Source: Pedobacter sp. D749 (GTDB lineage Bacteria > Bacteroidota > Bacteroidia > Sphingobacteriales > Sphingobacteriaceae). From it: a DNA stretch of 64,000 nucleotides. The translations under genes and the position numbers were made by a program. Location: contig NZ_CP079218.1 in assembly GCF_019317285.1 (NCBI RefSeq), positions 2,480,001 to 2,544,000 on the forward strand, read 5' to 3'. Of this stretch, positions 55,526 to 64,000 are shown in pieces. The notes beneath the pieces were generated by a model that did no database searches, was not told the DNA's origin, and saw nothing but the letters and a program-made list of their open reading frames with translations. The stretch's first letter is position 1; every line of letters begins with the position of its first letter.

Positions 55526-56677
55526 TTATTTTACCAGGCGTATGCCCGTATATTGCCATCTTAAATGCGGATGAAAGAAATTTCGATAAGTAATGCGTGA
55601 ATGATTTTGCGGAGTAGCTATGGATGCTCCGCGAAGCACTTTCTGATTGACCATAAATTTGCCGTTATATTCGCCAATGGCCCCGGCTGCTTTACTAAAG
55701 CCAGGATAAGGGAGGTATGCGCTTTCAGTCCACTCCCACCTTTCGCCCCAATTAAAGCTTTTTGCGGCCACTTCCCATTCAAATTCGGTTGGCAAACGCA
55801 TGCCGCTCCAACTGGCATAGGCATAAGCTTCGTAATAACTGACATGACTTACCGGCGCATTCGGATCAATTGGTAAAAGTCCGCCCAAAGTGTAATTAAA
55901 CCATTCTCCATTAATCGAATGCCAATACATGGGTGATGTGATGCAGTTGCTTTTTACCCAATCCCATCCTTCGGAGTGCCAATAATTAAAATTTTCATAT
56001 CCGCCTGCTTTGATAAATTCTAAAAATTCGGCATTGCTTACTAATGTTTTACTGATGGCAAAATCGTGCAGGTAAACTTTATGTTTGTTCAGTTCATTGT
56101 CAAAGCTAAAACCCGTTCCTTCATAACCAATCTCATAAACACCTTCGGAAATATTGATAAAGCCGGGTTCTGGGTTGTTCATTGCTAAAACTTCTTTTCT
56201 GTCTTTCGAATAGACGGGAAAAAGCGGATTGTTACCCAAAATAAATTTAATATCAGTAAGTAACAATTCCTGATGCTGCTGCTCGTGGTTAAAACCTAAA
56301 ACCAATAATTCCTTAACTTCATCCTTTAGTGGTGTCTTTAAAAAATTTGTCATGGCTTCATCTACATAAGCCCGGTATTGGTAAATTTCATTCACGCTTG
56401 GCCGACTTAAATTACCCCGGTCGGTACGGATTACCCGATTGCCAACGGTTTCGTAATAACTATTAAATACAAAATTATAATCGTCGTTATACACCTGATA
56501 GTTAGCCGAAAACGGCTTCAATATAAAGGTTTCGAAGAACCAGGTGGTATGCCCCAAATGCCATTTAGGTGGACTTACATCTACAACAGGCTGCACCACA
56601 TAATCTTCAGTTTGTAAAGGTTCACAAATCTGCTCGGAATATTTCCGAATCTGTAAGTATTCTTCTAGCAATGTCAT
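55526..56677 (-). CDS. egtB: Ergothioneine biosynthesis iron sulfoxide synthase EgtB
   Basis: 383 residues. The N-terminal DinB_2 domain holds the iron ligands His43 (LGHTTWFF), His131 and His135 in HEQQHQE. The C-terminal formylglycine-generating-enzyme-like domain (about 170-383) includes WEWTESAY, KVLRGAS and the final HLRWQYTGIRL. It oxidatively joins hercynine to a cysteine-type thiol. The start overlaps the stop of the upstream permease gene (TAATG). No egtA or egtC is in this window, which hints at direct use of cysteine rather than gamma-glutamylcysteine. Confidence 0.93.
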   Translation of the reverse strand: MTLLEEYLQIRKYSEQICEPLQTEDYVVQPVVDVSPPKWHLGHTTWFFETFILKPFSANYQVYNDDYNFVFNSYYETVGNRVIRTDRGNLSRPSVNEIYQYRAYVDEAMTNFLKTPLKDEVKELLVLGFNHEQQHQELLLTDIKFILGNNPLFPVYSKDRKEVLAMNNPEPGFINISEGVYEIGYEGTGFSFDNELNKHKVYLHDFAISKTLVSNAEFLEFIKAGGYENFNYWHSEGWDWVKSNCITSPMYWHSINGEWFNYTLGGLLPIDPNAPVSHVSYYEAYAYASWSGMRLPTEFEWEVAAKSFNWGERWEWTESAYLPYPGFSKAAGAIGEYNGKFMVNQKVLRGASIATPQNHSRITYRNFFHPHLRWQYTGIRLVK

Positions 56678-58248
56678 TAATTTTTATCCAGATAATTTTT
56701 AAGGTCTGTGATGCTATTAACATTCAGTTCTTTTGATTGTTTTTGCCGCATCATTAAAGCATAAGAATTATTAAAACCGATTGGTTTTAGCCATTTGATT
56801 TTAAACTTTTTCTCAAATTCGGTAGAGACATAATCGTAAGTTTTGTTTCTATCGTGCGCCATTTCCTTTGCAATTTTTGGATCAGGCTGTAATAAAACCA
56901 GTAAACCTGTTCCGGTATACTCAGGGTAAAAGTCAATCTGATCATTCATCAGCGCATCAAAACAGATTTTTGTTCCGCCCAATCCGGTTTTAGTAGCTAC
57001 ATCGTAATCTGTATTACCTTTAATCAACATACTGTACATTTCGGCCAGGATATATTGTTCACCAAAAATCTTTGATCCTATGCGCACGGTACCTTTATGT
57101 CCATTTTTAGGAGCTTTATACAAGCCATTGCTAATCAGGAAATCCTTTGCTACCCGCTCCGGCTGTTGATGAAGGTAATCTGTTCTGTAATTCAGATCAG
57201 TCATGATCGAATCTGTAATTTTCCCGGAGAGTAGATTGAGGGCTTTTTCCAATTCGGGGAATTGTTTTAAAGCTTCATCACGAACAATCGGTGCAGCATA
57301 ATAGGGCGGAAAAATATTCTTATCGTCTTTTAAAATTTTCAGGTCAAAAGCTTTTAAGCGGCCATCGGTAGAATAACCGCTGATTACATCCAGTTCTTTT
57401 GCAAAAGCAGCTTTGTACATCACTGCATCGCTGATCACTATGGTATGTATTTTTAAACCATAAGTTGATTTTAATCCGAGGTCACCATCCTGCCTGCCCA
57501 TAAATTCGGGAGTAAATCCCGCTGTTAAAGTAGAGCAGTAAGCGGTTGGTAAAGCATAAAAACCGCCCAAAATCAAAATCACGATAGGAAAAACGTACAA
57601 GCCTTTCCTCAACTTCTTAAAATCCATTTTCTGGACAAGTGAAAGTAAAGCATCGAGTATAATTGCCAACAAAGCGGCTGGAATGGCTCCAGCCAAAATC
57701 ATATTGGTATTGTTGAGCGAAATACCGCCAAAAATAAACTCGCCCAAGCCTCCTGCGGCAATAAATGAGGCCAAAGTGGCCACGCCCACATTTATTACGG
57801 TTGCAGTACGGATGCCTGCCAGAATAACGGGCATAGCCAAAGGTAATTCTACTTTTAATAGTATCTGGCTCTTGCTCATTCCCATTGCCCTGGCGGCTTC
57901 TTTAACATGCTGATCAATACCAATAATACCGGTATAGGTATTGCGGATAATCGGTAACAAGGCATAAATGAGCAGTGCAACGATAGCCGGCTTGGCACCA
58001 ATCCCTAAAACCGGGATCATAAATCCCAATAAGGCAATGCTTGGTATGGTTTGCAACACCCCTGCAATGCCCAAAACTGTTCCTGAAAGTTTTCTCTTTC
58101 TCGCAATCAATATACCTAGGGGTAAACCGATTGCAATAGCGAGGATTAAAGAAATAAAGGTTAAACCTACATGCTGTAAAGTTTGACTGAGCAGTTTATC
58201 AGACTGCCCTGACATAAATTGCCATAAGGTTTGCTGTTGCTCATTCAT
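56677..58248 (-). CDS. egtU: EgtU-like ABC permease fused to a circularly permuted binding domain
   Basis: 523 residues. The permease (about 20-210, five or more helices) has the EAA loop EAARAMGMSKSQILLKVELP (117-136). One further membrane helix (217-234) leads to the ligand-binding domain. There the family's usual second half (GFTPEFMGRQDGDLG, ISGYSTDGRLKAFDL, FPPYYAAP) fills 242-375 and the usual first half (IGSKIFGEQYILAEM, GLGGTKICFDAL, FYPEYTGT, GFNNSYAL, ITDL) fills 386-523, so the order is reversed. OpuB/ProX-type annotation (betaine, choline) is the default for such proteins, but the egtB-egtD context favours ergothioneine import. Eight base pairs overlap the ATPase gene. Confidence 0.78.
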   Translation of the reverse strand: MNEQQQTLWQFMSGQSDKLLSQTLQHVGLTFISLILAIAIGLPLGILIARKRKLSGTVLGIAGVLQTIPSIALLGFMIPVLGIGAKPAIVALLIYALLPIIRNTYTGIIGIDQHVKEAARAMGMSKSQILLKVELPLAMPVILAGIRTATVINVGVATLASFIAAGGLGEFIFGGISLNNTNMILAGAIPAALLAIILDALLSLVQKMDFKKLRKGLYVFPIVILILGGFYALPTAYCSTLTAGFTPEFMGRQDGDLGLKSTYGLKIHTIVISDAVMYKAAFAKELDVISGYSTDGRLKAFDLKILKDDKNIFPPYYAAPIVRDEALKQFPELEKALNLLSGKITDSIMTDLNYRTDYLHQQPERVAKDFLISNGLYKAPKNGHKGTVRIGSKIFGEQYILAEMYSMLIKGNTDYDVATKTGLGGTKICFDALMNDQIDFYPEYTGTGLLVLLQPDPKIAKEMAHDRNKTYDYVSTEFEKKFKIKWLKPIGFNNSYALMMRQKQSKELNVNSITDLKNYLDKN

Positions 58249-59200
58249 GCAGCTGTGCGTTTTGGTATTGGTTAAATCCTTTGGTTAACTGCTCGAAATT
58301 GATCGATTTGATTGCCTGATCAGCGCCTGAAACAAAAAGCTCAGACCGGTCATTATTCCTTAATAATTCCATGGCTTCCCATATACTTAAATCAGCAGAT
58401 TCACTTTCTCCTTCATAAATGGTTTCTTCAGGTAAATAAGTCCAAATATCCTGGATATTAATTACTTTAAACTCTAGTGCCAGCCTTTGTCCAGCGAGAA
58501 AATTCCTTGCAAAATCATTTATGGGCCGATATAATAATTCTTTGGGTGTTCCAATCTGAACTACCTCACCTTTATCCATTAAACAGATCCGGTCTGCCAG
58601 TTCAAAGGCTTCCTGAACATCATGTGTAACCATTACAATGGTTTTCCTTTTCAACTCTTCGAGTGCTTTAAATTCTTTTTGGATACTGGTACGGGTAACG
58701 TTATCTAAGGCTCCAAAGGGCTCATCCATTAACAATACCGATGGATCGATAACCAACGCACGGGCTAGCCCTACACGCTGCTGTTGTCCGCCACTTAACT
58801 CATGCGGATACATCGCCAACGTGCTTTCCGGTAGATGAAGTTTTTGGATCAATTCCTGCGTACGGCTTTTAATTTTTTCCTTATCCCATTTCAAAAGTTT
58901 AGGTACAAGTGCAATGTTCTCCGCAATGGTATAATGCGGAAAAAGACCAATATTCTGCATCACGTAACCTATCCCCTTGCGCAATACATCAGGATCCTGG
59001 TCGGTGATGTTTTCATTATTAATAAAAATCTGGCCTCCATCAGGCTCAATTAAACGATTGATCATTTTTAAAGTGGTGGTTTTACCACATCCACTGGTAC
59101 CTAACAATACCAATGTTTCCTTTTCGGCAACTTTAAAAGAGACTTGCTTTACCGCCTGGGTATCTCCAAATTTCTTGCTTATCCCTTTTAATTCGATCAT
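58241..59200 (-). CDS. egtV: EgtV-like ABC transporter ATPase (OpuCA/ProV type)
   Basis: 319 residues. Walker A GTSGCGKTT (34-42), Q-loop, signature LSGGQQQRVGLARAL, Walker B VLLMDEPFGALD and switch MVTHD are all intact. The C-terminal 85 residues (after NFLAGQRLAL) are a remnant of the CBS pair that senses ionic strength in OpuA; only a degraded single module is seen. It overlaps the permease gene and begins 1 bp after the upstream reductase gene. It would drive the permease/binding fusion; ergothioneine specificity comes from context. Confidence 0.8.
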   Translation of the reverse strand: MIELKGISKKFGDTQAVKQVSFKVAEKETLVLLGTSGCGKTTTLKMINRLIEPDGGQIFINNENITDQDPDVLRKGIGYVMQNIGLFPHYTIAENIALVPKLLKWDKEKIKSRTQELIQKLHLPESTLAMYPHELSGGQQQRVGLARALVIDPSVLLMDEPFGALDNVTRTSIQKEFKALEELKRKTIVMVTHDVQEAFELADRICLMDKGEVVQIGTPKELLYRPINDFARNFLAGQRLALEFKVINIQDIWTYLPEETIYEGESESADLSIWEAMELLRNNDRSELFVSGADQAIKSINFEQLTKGFNQYQNAQLHE

Positions 59201-59201
59201 A

Positions 59202-60584
59202 TTATTTATAGAGTTTCATAAATAAGTTATTCAGCGATTCGGTATAGGTAGGGTGCGCAAAAACGCAATACCTGATCCTATCGTAAGTAATACCGCCCTC
59301 CATTGCCATTTGCAGAACAGACATAATTTCTCCGCCTTCTGAGGCAAGGATAGCAGCACCCAAAATCTCTTTAGTGTCAGCATCTACAACTGCTTTCATC
59401 AGCCCCAAAGTTTCGTTGGTTTCGATACCACGCGCAACATTCGAAATTGGCAGAACGGCAACTTTATAATTCAATTTCTTTTCTTTAGCTTCTTTTTCTG
59501 AAATGCCAATCCGCCCAAGCTGAGGGTCGGTAAACATGCAGTATGGTACCGGCCGATCGTGAATAGAATATTTCGTTCCTTCAATCAGGTTACGGTAAAC
59601 AATGGTATAGTCATTATAGGCGATATGGGTAAAGGCAGGCCCACCTTTTACATCACCCAATGCATAAATTCCTTTAATATTGGTTTCCAACTTTTCGTTC
59701 ACGATTACATGTCCTTTATCATCTAATTTAACACCACAATTTTCGAGGCCTAAATCAGCGGTTTGCGGTGTGCGTCCGGCTGCGATTAATACATGACTTG
59801 CCGTAATGTTCTTTTTTGTTTTACCCGATTGGATTGAAAGATGAAGCTGTTTTTTATCCTGACTGATTTTATCAATCTTCACATCCGTAATGATTTCAAT
59901 CTTTTCATCCGTTAAGATTTCGGTAAGGGCTGATGAAATATCCTGGTCTTCTTTAGCTAAAATACCTGATGATTTTTCCAAAACGGTTACTTTACTGCCA
60001 AATCGATTAAACATTTGTCCAAACTCCAGCCCGATGTAATTGCCGCCGATCACCACCAAATGCTCTGGAACGGTTTCTATATCTAAAATTGTTGTGGATG
60101 TAAGATAATCAATTTCATCAAGTCCTTCTATATCAGGTATGGCAGTTTTTGCTCCGGTATTGATAAAAATCAAATCAGCAGTTACTTTTTCTTCACCACC
60201 ATCGTTAAGGGCAATGGTTAACTCTTTTTCAGCGCTGAATTTTGCTGTTCCGAAAATGAGCCGGAGCCCTTTGGTATTGTTAATTCCCTTTTCTGACGAT
60301 GTCCTAAACTGTTCTACAATATCATCTTTGCGCTGTTTTATCTTCTTGAAATCAATTTTAATGTCTCCTACTTCTACGCCAAGTTCAGTTGCTTTTCTGG
60401 CTTGATAAACTGCCCTTGCAGAAGCAATCATGGCTTTTGTTGGTGTACAACCATCGTTGATACAGGTACCCCCAACCAATCTTTTTTCAATTATGACTGT
60501 TTTTTTACCTGCTTCAGCAAGTTTTTTAGCCAATGGTGTGCCCGCCTGCCCCGCTCCGATAATTATCGCGTCGTAATGTTTCAT
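59202..60584 (-). CDS. FAD-dependent pyridine nucleotide-disulfide oxidoreductase
   Basis: 460 residues of the dihydrolipoamide dehydrogenase/mercuric reductase class. FAD motif GAGQAG (10-15), redox disulfide C41-INDG-C46, NAD(P)H motif GGNYIGLEFG, second FAD motif YALGDVKGGPAF and the active base in AHPTYTE (His444, Glu449) are complete. It lacks a heavy-metal domain and the C-terminal cysteine pair of MerA. It is the first gene of the operon and sits 1 bp from the ATPase gene. Reduction of oxidised ergothioneine or a related low-molecular disulfide is an attractive but unproven role. Confidence 0.88.
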   Translation of the reverse strand: MKHYDAIIIGAGQAGTPLAKKLAEAGKKTVIIEKRLVGGTCINDGCTPTKAMIASARAVYQARKATELGVEVGDIKIDFKKIKQRKDDIVEQFRTSSEKGINNTKGLRLIFGTAKFSAEKELTIALNDGGEEKVTADLIFINTGAKTAIPDIEGLDEIDYLTSTTILDIETVPEHLVVIGGNYIGLEFGQMFNRFGSKVTVLEKSSGILAKEDQDISSALTEILTDEKIEIITDVKIDKISQDKKQLHLSIQSGKTKKNITASHVLIAAGRTPQTADLGLENCGVKLDDKGHVIVNEKLETNIKGIYALGDVKGGPAFTHIAYNDYTIVYRNLIEGTKYSIHDRPVPYCMFTDPQLGRIGISEKEAKEKKLNYKVAVLPISNVARGIETNETLGLMKAVVDADTKEILGAAILASEGGEIMSVLQMAMEGGITYDRIRYCVFAHPTYTESLNNLFMKLYK

Positions 60585-60763
60585 TGATAGGATTTGTTTT
60601 GTTGTAATGATAACCTGAATAAGTAGATCAATGTTTGACCAGGAATAATTTATTCTTTAACTGGAATATTATTAAATTTTAAATAAAAAAGTTACAAACT
60701 ATATTCAAAAATCTACGTTAAATAATCATAGACATTAAATTGACAAACATAAATCCCTAATTC

Positions 60764-60898
60764 ATGCAAACTCAAACAACAGAAAATACGAACCTTACTG
60801 TTTTTATTCAGGATGATGCTTCTATTGAAGATAAAAGAGATATTTTATTAAACAGTTTGTTAGACGATCTGAACAATCAAACAGAATCTTTCAATTAA
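60764..60898 (+). CDS. Possible small acidic protein
   Basis: A 44-codon frame from ATG, acidic and helical (DDASIEDKRDILLNSLLDDL), divergent from the ergothioneine operon. Codon choice looks like real coding DNA, but no family is recognised and no firm promoter is seen. Confidence 0.35.
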   Translation: MQTQTTENTNLTVFIQDDASIEDKRDILLNSLLDDLNNQTESFN

Positions 60899-60933
60899 TA
60901 ACCATTATTTCTTACTTTTCAGATTAAAAACCT

Positions 60934-61037
60934 GACCATTAAGAAGTTAAGGTCATTTTAAATTTTGGTTTGTTAAGGTGATGTGAAATTTGAACCTTAT
61001 CAAGATATTTTCTTAATTCCCTTAAACTCTTAATGGT
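60934..61037. repeat. Family C repeat (single, halves swapped)
   Basis: It begins GACCATTAAGAAGTTAAGG and ends CTTAATTCCCTTAAACTCTT then AATGGT. These are the two complementary words of the 86-bp tandem repeat at 35576, in the opposite order, giving one large stem. Confidence 0.6.
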
Positions 61038-61073
61038 GGAGAATTACCTGAAATTAATTACGTACAACTCAAA

Positions 61074-61107
61074 GAAAAGGGCAAACAAATTAATGCTTAC
61101 CCTTTTC
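61074..61107. terminator. 13-bp hairpin downstream of the M1 aminopeptidase gene
   Basis: GAAAAGGGCAAAC (61074-61086) pairs with GCTTACCCTTTTC (61095-61107) around 8 nt, with two G-U pairs. It can end the leftward peptidase transcript, 80 bp past the stop codon, and any rightward one. Confidence 0.65.
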
Positions 61108-61186
61108 AAATCTAAATTAACGCTCTCGCGACGAAAAGTATAAATTCTCCGTAAACCTGTTTGTAACAAATTTATTTAATTAAACG

Positions 61187-63748
61187 TTAATGCATGATGA
61201 TCTGCGCCCGTCTAAGGTTATCGGTAGCCTGCAAAATTTTATCCTTTAGTTTTGGATTGTAATCAGGATGTGATTTTAAGAAATCTTGCAAGATTGCATT
61301 TGCTTCTTTTTTATTGTAAGCCGCGAAGGTAGCAGCTAGCCAGGATTGCGGAAAGAATATATCTCCGGTTTGCTGTATTTCTGCTAATAAGTCTAAGCTT
61401 TCTTTCAAATAATGAATAGATGTTTTTTGCCTGATGGGGTGATGCAAATAAGATAAAGCCGTAGTTACCCAAGCTTCTTTCTGTCGGTTTTTCCGATTTT
61501 TTAAACCATTAAAGAAACGATCTCTTTCCTTAACATTTAGAGATAATGCGGGCATTAAATAAATTAACCGGTTTTTACGGTCTTCATTTTTGGTCCGTTC
61601 CAGCTGATCTTTTAAGATCGTATTAGCCGTATCTGTTTTAAGCGCCAACGTTAAGGCTAATGCACTATAATCATCTTCTAACAATTTAATTCCAGTTGGC
61701 GCAGTTTGCTTAAGCCAGATATCATACATTCTTTTTCCAGCTTCGGCACTCAGATACACATTTTGATAAGCATTGAACAAAATTTTCCTGTTGTTTTGCA
61801 TTTGCTGTTGCTCCATTGCGTCCCAAATTGTTTTTTCCATCAACGCATGGATATCCCTTCGTTTTTCGTCAGTTAAAAATGTCCAGTAAATATTGGTCAT
61901 GTACCCTGTGATCAACCTAAGGTTCATCTCATTCTTTTCCGTTGCTAAACCTTTAAGCAATACATTTAAAAGTGCCTCAGGTTGATTACTTTTATCCGAA
62001 AGCATATTTTCATAAGCATTAATATAAGCTGATGCACGTTCTAAAGGATCAGTGATATTATAAAGATTTGCCATCATCTCTTTCTCAATCGGGAAAAGGC
62101 CATATCCCGCACCATTTGCATTAAACAAAATATACAGCGGTTTTGGAAGACCTTTCGCTTCATTTAAAACAGTTTGTGCATTCACTGCGTTTACTACCAA
62201 AAACTTATTATAGGTTGGATAAACCAGCTTAATTGTAAAAGATTGTGGCCACACCCGGGCCTGCCCCATTTCACTGTTCTGACTTAAGCTTAAGTTACTT
62301 ATTTTGTCTCCACTGTATTTAATATCATAACTAAAAACAGGTCGGCCTGGTTCATTTACCCAAACTTTATTCCAACTCAGTAGATCACTTTTACTGTATT
62401 TACTTAAAATGGCAATCAAATCGTTCCAGGTAGCGTTGCCATAACTGTATTTTTTCAGGTATTCCCTGATCCCTTTTTGAAAGTTTTCTTTGCCCATTAA
62501 CAGCTCCAATTGACGCATCATAATTGGTGCTTTATGGTAAATAATATTTCCATACATTGATCCAGCTTCTTGTAAGTTATCCAATTGCTGGCGAATGGGA
62601 TTAGCGCCCAATGTCCTGTCTACGCCGTAAGCTGCCGGATAATGGTCTTGTAAAAACTTAAGATCAAAAGTGTTTTTGCCCATTAACTTTTCAGTTACCT
62701 TATCGGCCATAAAATTGGCAAAAACCTCTTTCATCCAAACATCATTAAACCACTTCATGGTTACCAGATCGCCAAACCACATATGCGCCGTTTCATGCGA
62801 AATCAGATTTGAACGGGAAATGAATTGATCTTTGGTTGCACCCTGATCTAAAAACAATGCAGATGCTTTATATTGTACCTCACCAGGGTGCTCCATACCG
62901 CCAAACTGAAAATCTGGAATGCTGACAAAACCTATTTTCTGAAAAGGGTATTTTATCGCTGTCCAGTTTTCCAAAAAATCGATGGCGTCGCGATGAGCTA
63001 TAAAAACAGAATCTACACTGAGTTTAATTTTAGCTGAATCAGTTTCTCGGTGAAGAAATTCCATCTCTCGGGTTTTCATTTTCTGATTAACAAGCGTGTA
63101 TTTCCCTGCAGTAAAAGAGAATAAATAGGTAGGCAATTTATCTGAATGATTAAAATGATAGGTGGTAAAATTATCTTGTACCAACGAATCTCTTTTTACG
63201 GCATTAGCCATTACTTTCCAATCGGTTGGAACAGTTAATGAAAGTAAAAAGTTAGCTTTTAAATCAGGCTGATCAAAGCAAGGAAATACCGTTCTCGCAT
63301 GATCAGGAACAAAAAGGGCATATAAAAAATCTTTATTTCTGTTTAGCGATTCGTTACCGGCAATAAATTCGATTTCGATATGGTTATTACCAACCTTTAA
63401 ATACGCTTGCTTAATTAAAATATGTTCTGCTTTAAAATCGATAGGTATGGTTTTTCCATTCACCGATACTCGTTTTATGTGGTCTGCATTTTGTTTAAAG
63501 TCAACTTGCAGATAAATTAATTTATTTATTTTAAAATCAATGCTTTCAGTCGATTTAATTGATTCTGATTGCGCTGCTGGTATTCTAAAATGAAGCTGAT
63601 ACTGAATGTTACTTATCGCGGCACTTCTGGAGTTTGCCAGGGCAAGAGAAACACCGGGTTCAACAGCAACAGCCTGTGCGGCATGCTGCGCGAAACAGGT
63701 GGAATTCAATAGTAAGAAAAGGCAAAGATATTTCGTAATTGTAGTCAT
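61187..63748 (-). CDS. M1-family zinc aminopeptidase, exported
   Basis: 853 residues with a signal peptide (CFAQ, about 1-20). The substrate loop is GGMEHPGEV (about 280) in place of the usual GAMEN. The zinc site is HETAH (about 315-319) with the third ligand in KEVFANF 18 residues on. The N-terminal beta domain and the C-terminal helical half are of normal size for the family. Removes N-terminal residues from peptides in the periplasm. It lies 12 bp downstream of the Nramp-type gene and may be co-transcribed. Confidence 0.9.
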   Translation of the reverse strand: MTTITKYLCLFLLLNSTCFAQHAAQAVAVEPGVSLALANSRSAAISNIQYQLHFRIPAAQSESIKSTESIDFKINKLIYLQVDFKQNADHIKRVSVNGKTIPIDFKAEHILIKQAYLKVGNNHIEIEFIAGNESLNRNKDFLYALFVPDHARTVFPCFDQPDLKANFLLSLTVPTDWKVMANAVKRDSLVQDNFTTYHFNHSDKLPTYLFSFTAGKYTLVNQKMKTREMEFLHRETDSAKIKLSVDSVFIAHRDAIDFLENWTAIKYPFQKIGFVSIPDFQFGGMEHPGEVQYKASALFLDQGATKDQFISRSNLISHETAHMWFGDLVTMKWFNDVWMKEVFANFMADKVTEKLMGKNTFDLKFLQDHYPAAYGVDRTLGANPIRQQLDNLQEAGSMYGNIIYHKAPIMMRQLELLMGKENFQKGIREYLKKYSYGNATWNDLIAILSKYSKSDLLSWNKVWVNEPGRPVFSYDIKYSGDKISNLSLSQNSEMGQARVWPQSFTIKLVYPTYNKFLVVNAVNAQTVLNEAKGLPKPLYILFNANGAGYGLFPIEKEMMANLYNITDPLERASAYINAYENMLSDKSNQPEALLNVLLKGLATEKNEMNLRLITGYMTNIYWTFLTDEKRRDIHALMEKTIWDAMEQQQMQNNRKILFNAYQNVYLSAEAGKRMYDIWLKQTAPTGIKLLEDDYSALALTLALKTDTANTILKDQLERTKNEDRKNRLIYLMPALSLNVKERDRFFNGLKNRKNRQKEAWVTTALSYLHHPIRQKTSIHYLKESLDLLAEIQQTGDIFFPQSWLAATFAAYNKKEANAILQDFLKSHPDYNPKLKDKILQATDNLRRAQIIMH

Positions 63749-63760
63749 GTAAATAAAGAT

Positions 63761-64000
63761 TTATTCTCCTTTAATCATCTGTAAAATGGTTCCGTAACTC
63801 ATCCAAACCATGGTGATTACCACAGCTAAACCTGTTAGTGTTAACCAAAGTGGTTGTTTATAATTTGCGATAATTTTAGTTCTATAAGCCGCAATAAGCA
63901 TAATCCCCAATGCAATGGGTAAAATAAAACCATTAATAGCACCCACAGTAAGCAATATTTTTACGGGTTTACCGATCAGGATAAAAATAACACAGGATAT
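63761..64000 (-). CDS. Nramp-family divalent metal transporter, C-terminal part
   Basis: Partial: the frame enters at the window edge and gives the last 79 residues or so. They contain VKILLTVGAINGFILPIALG and a final helix (LWLTLTGLAVVITMVWMSYG), a fit to the last helices of NRAMP/MntH-type Mn2+/Fe2+ transporters, including the YcsG-like branch. The metal-binding DPG motif would lie outside the window. Confidence 0.7.
   Translation of the reverse strand: MSCVIFILIGKPVKILLTVGAINGFILPIALGIMLIAAYRTKIIANYKQPLWLTLTGLAVVITMVWMSYGTILQMIKGE

Noticed and set aside
56677..59200. Glycine betaine/choline transporter as the primary assignment
   Set aside because: The fold is shared, but the operon with egtB and egtD favours ergothioneine; the betaine option is kept only as an alternative.
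59202..60584. Mercuric reductase (merA)
   Set aside because: There is no heavy-metal-binding N-terminal domain, no C-terminal cysteine pair and no mer genes nearby.

Overview
This 64 kb window is a chromosomal segment of a Bacteroidota bacterium, most likely a Pedobacter-like member of the Sphingobacteriaceae. The grounds are two SusC/SusD nutrient-uptake pairs, an ECF sigma/FecR pair, Bacteroidetes-type -7 boxes (TAnnTTTG), a metallo-beta-lactamase closely resembling the GOB family, AT-rich DNA and many short palindromic repeats between genes. I see no rRNA, tRNA, CRISPR array, phage or insertion sequence.

Layout. 0-6.3 kb: an outer-membrane peptidase/propeller/barrel protein, a GOB-like subclass B3 beta-lactamase, a GIY-YIG-like protein divergent from a LexA-type (XRE + S24) repressor with two candidate operators between them, and a Spy-like periplasmic protein. 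6.3-8 kb: biotin genes bioF-bioD. 8.2-20.4 kb: an inward-reading locus (ECF sigma, FecR, SusC, SusD, DUF5689 lipoprotein, then metallophosphoesterase, glycerophosphodiesterase and SGNH hydrolase) that looks like a phosphodiester-scavenging uptake locus. 20.5-26.5 kb: a membrane hydroxylase, then the oxidative pentose-phosphate branch (polyphosphate-glucokinase-like ROK protein, gnd, zwf, pgl). 26.9-30.3 kb: a CPA1 antiporter and cysE-cysM. 31-39.5 kb: a haem c/beta-propeller protein, a fatty-acid desaturase, two hydrolases, a NagD-type HAD phosphatase and a tandem repeat of about 86 bp.

40.3-45.4 kb holds a second SusC/SusD pair preceded by a SAM-I riboswitch with a readable terminator and antiterminator, implying uptake that is switched on when S-adenosylmethionine is low. 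45.5-53.4 kb holds a TlpA-like thioredoxin, DUF4142 and CoiA-like proteins, pta-ackA, and VOC and DinB proteins.

The most striking region is 53.5-60.6 kb, a tightly packed five-gene operon: a flavoprotein disulfide reductase, an EgtV-like ATPase, an EgtU-like permease fused to a binding domain, EgtB and EgtD. A PLP C-S-lyase-like gene converges on its end. It appears to join ergothioneine synthesis, transport and possibly redox recycling. The binding domain of the transporter is circularly permuted relative to the usual family order. The window ends with an M1 aminopeptidase and the C-terminal part of an Nramp-type metal transporter.
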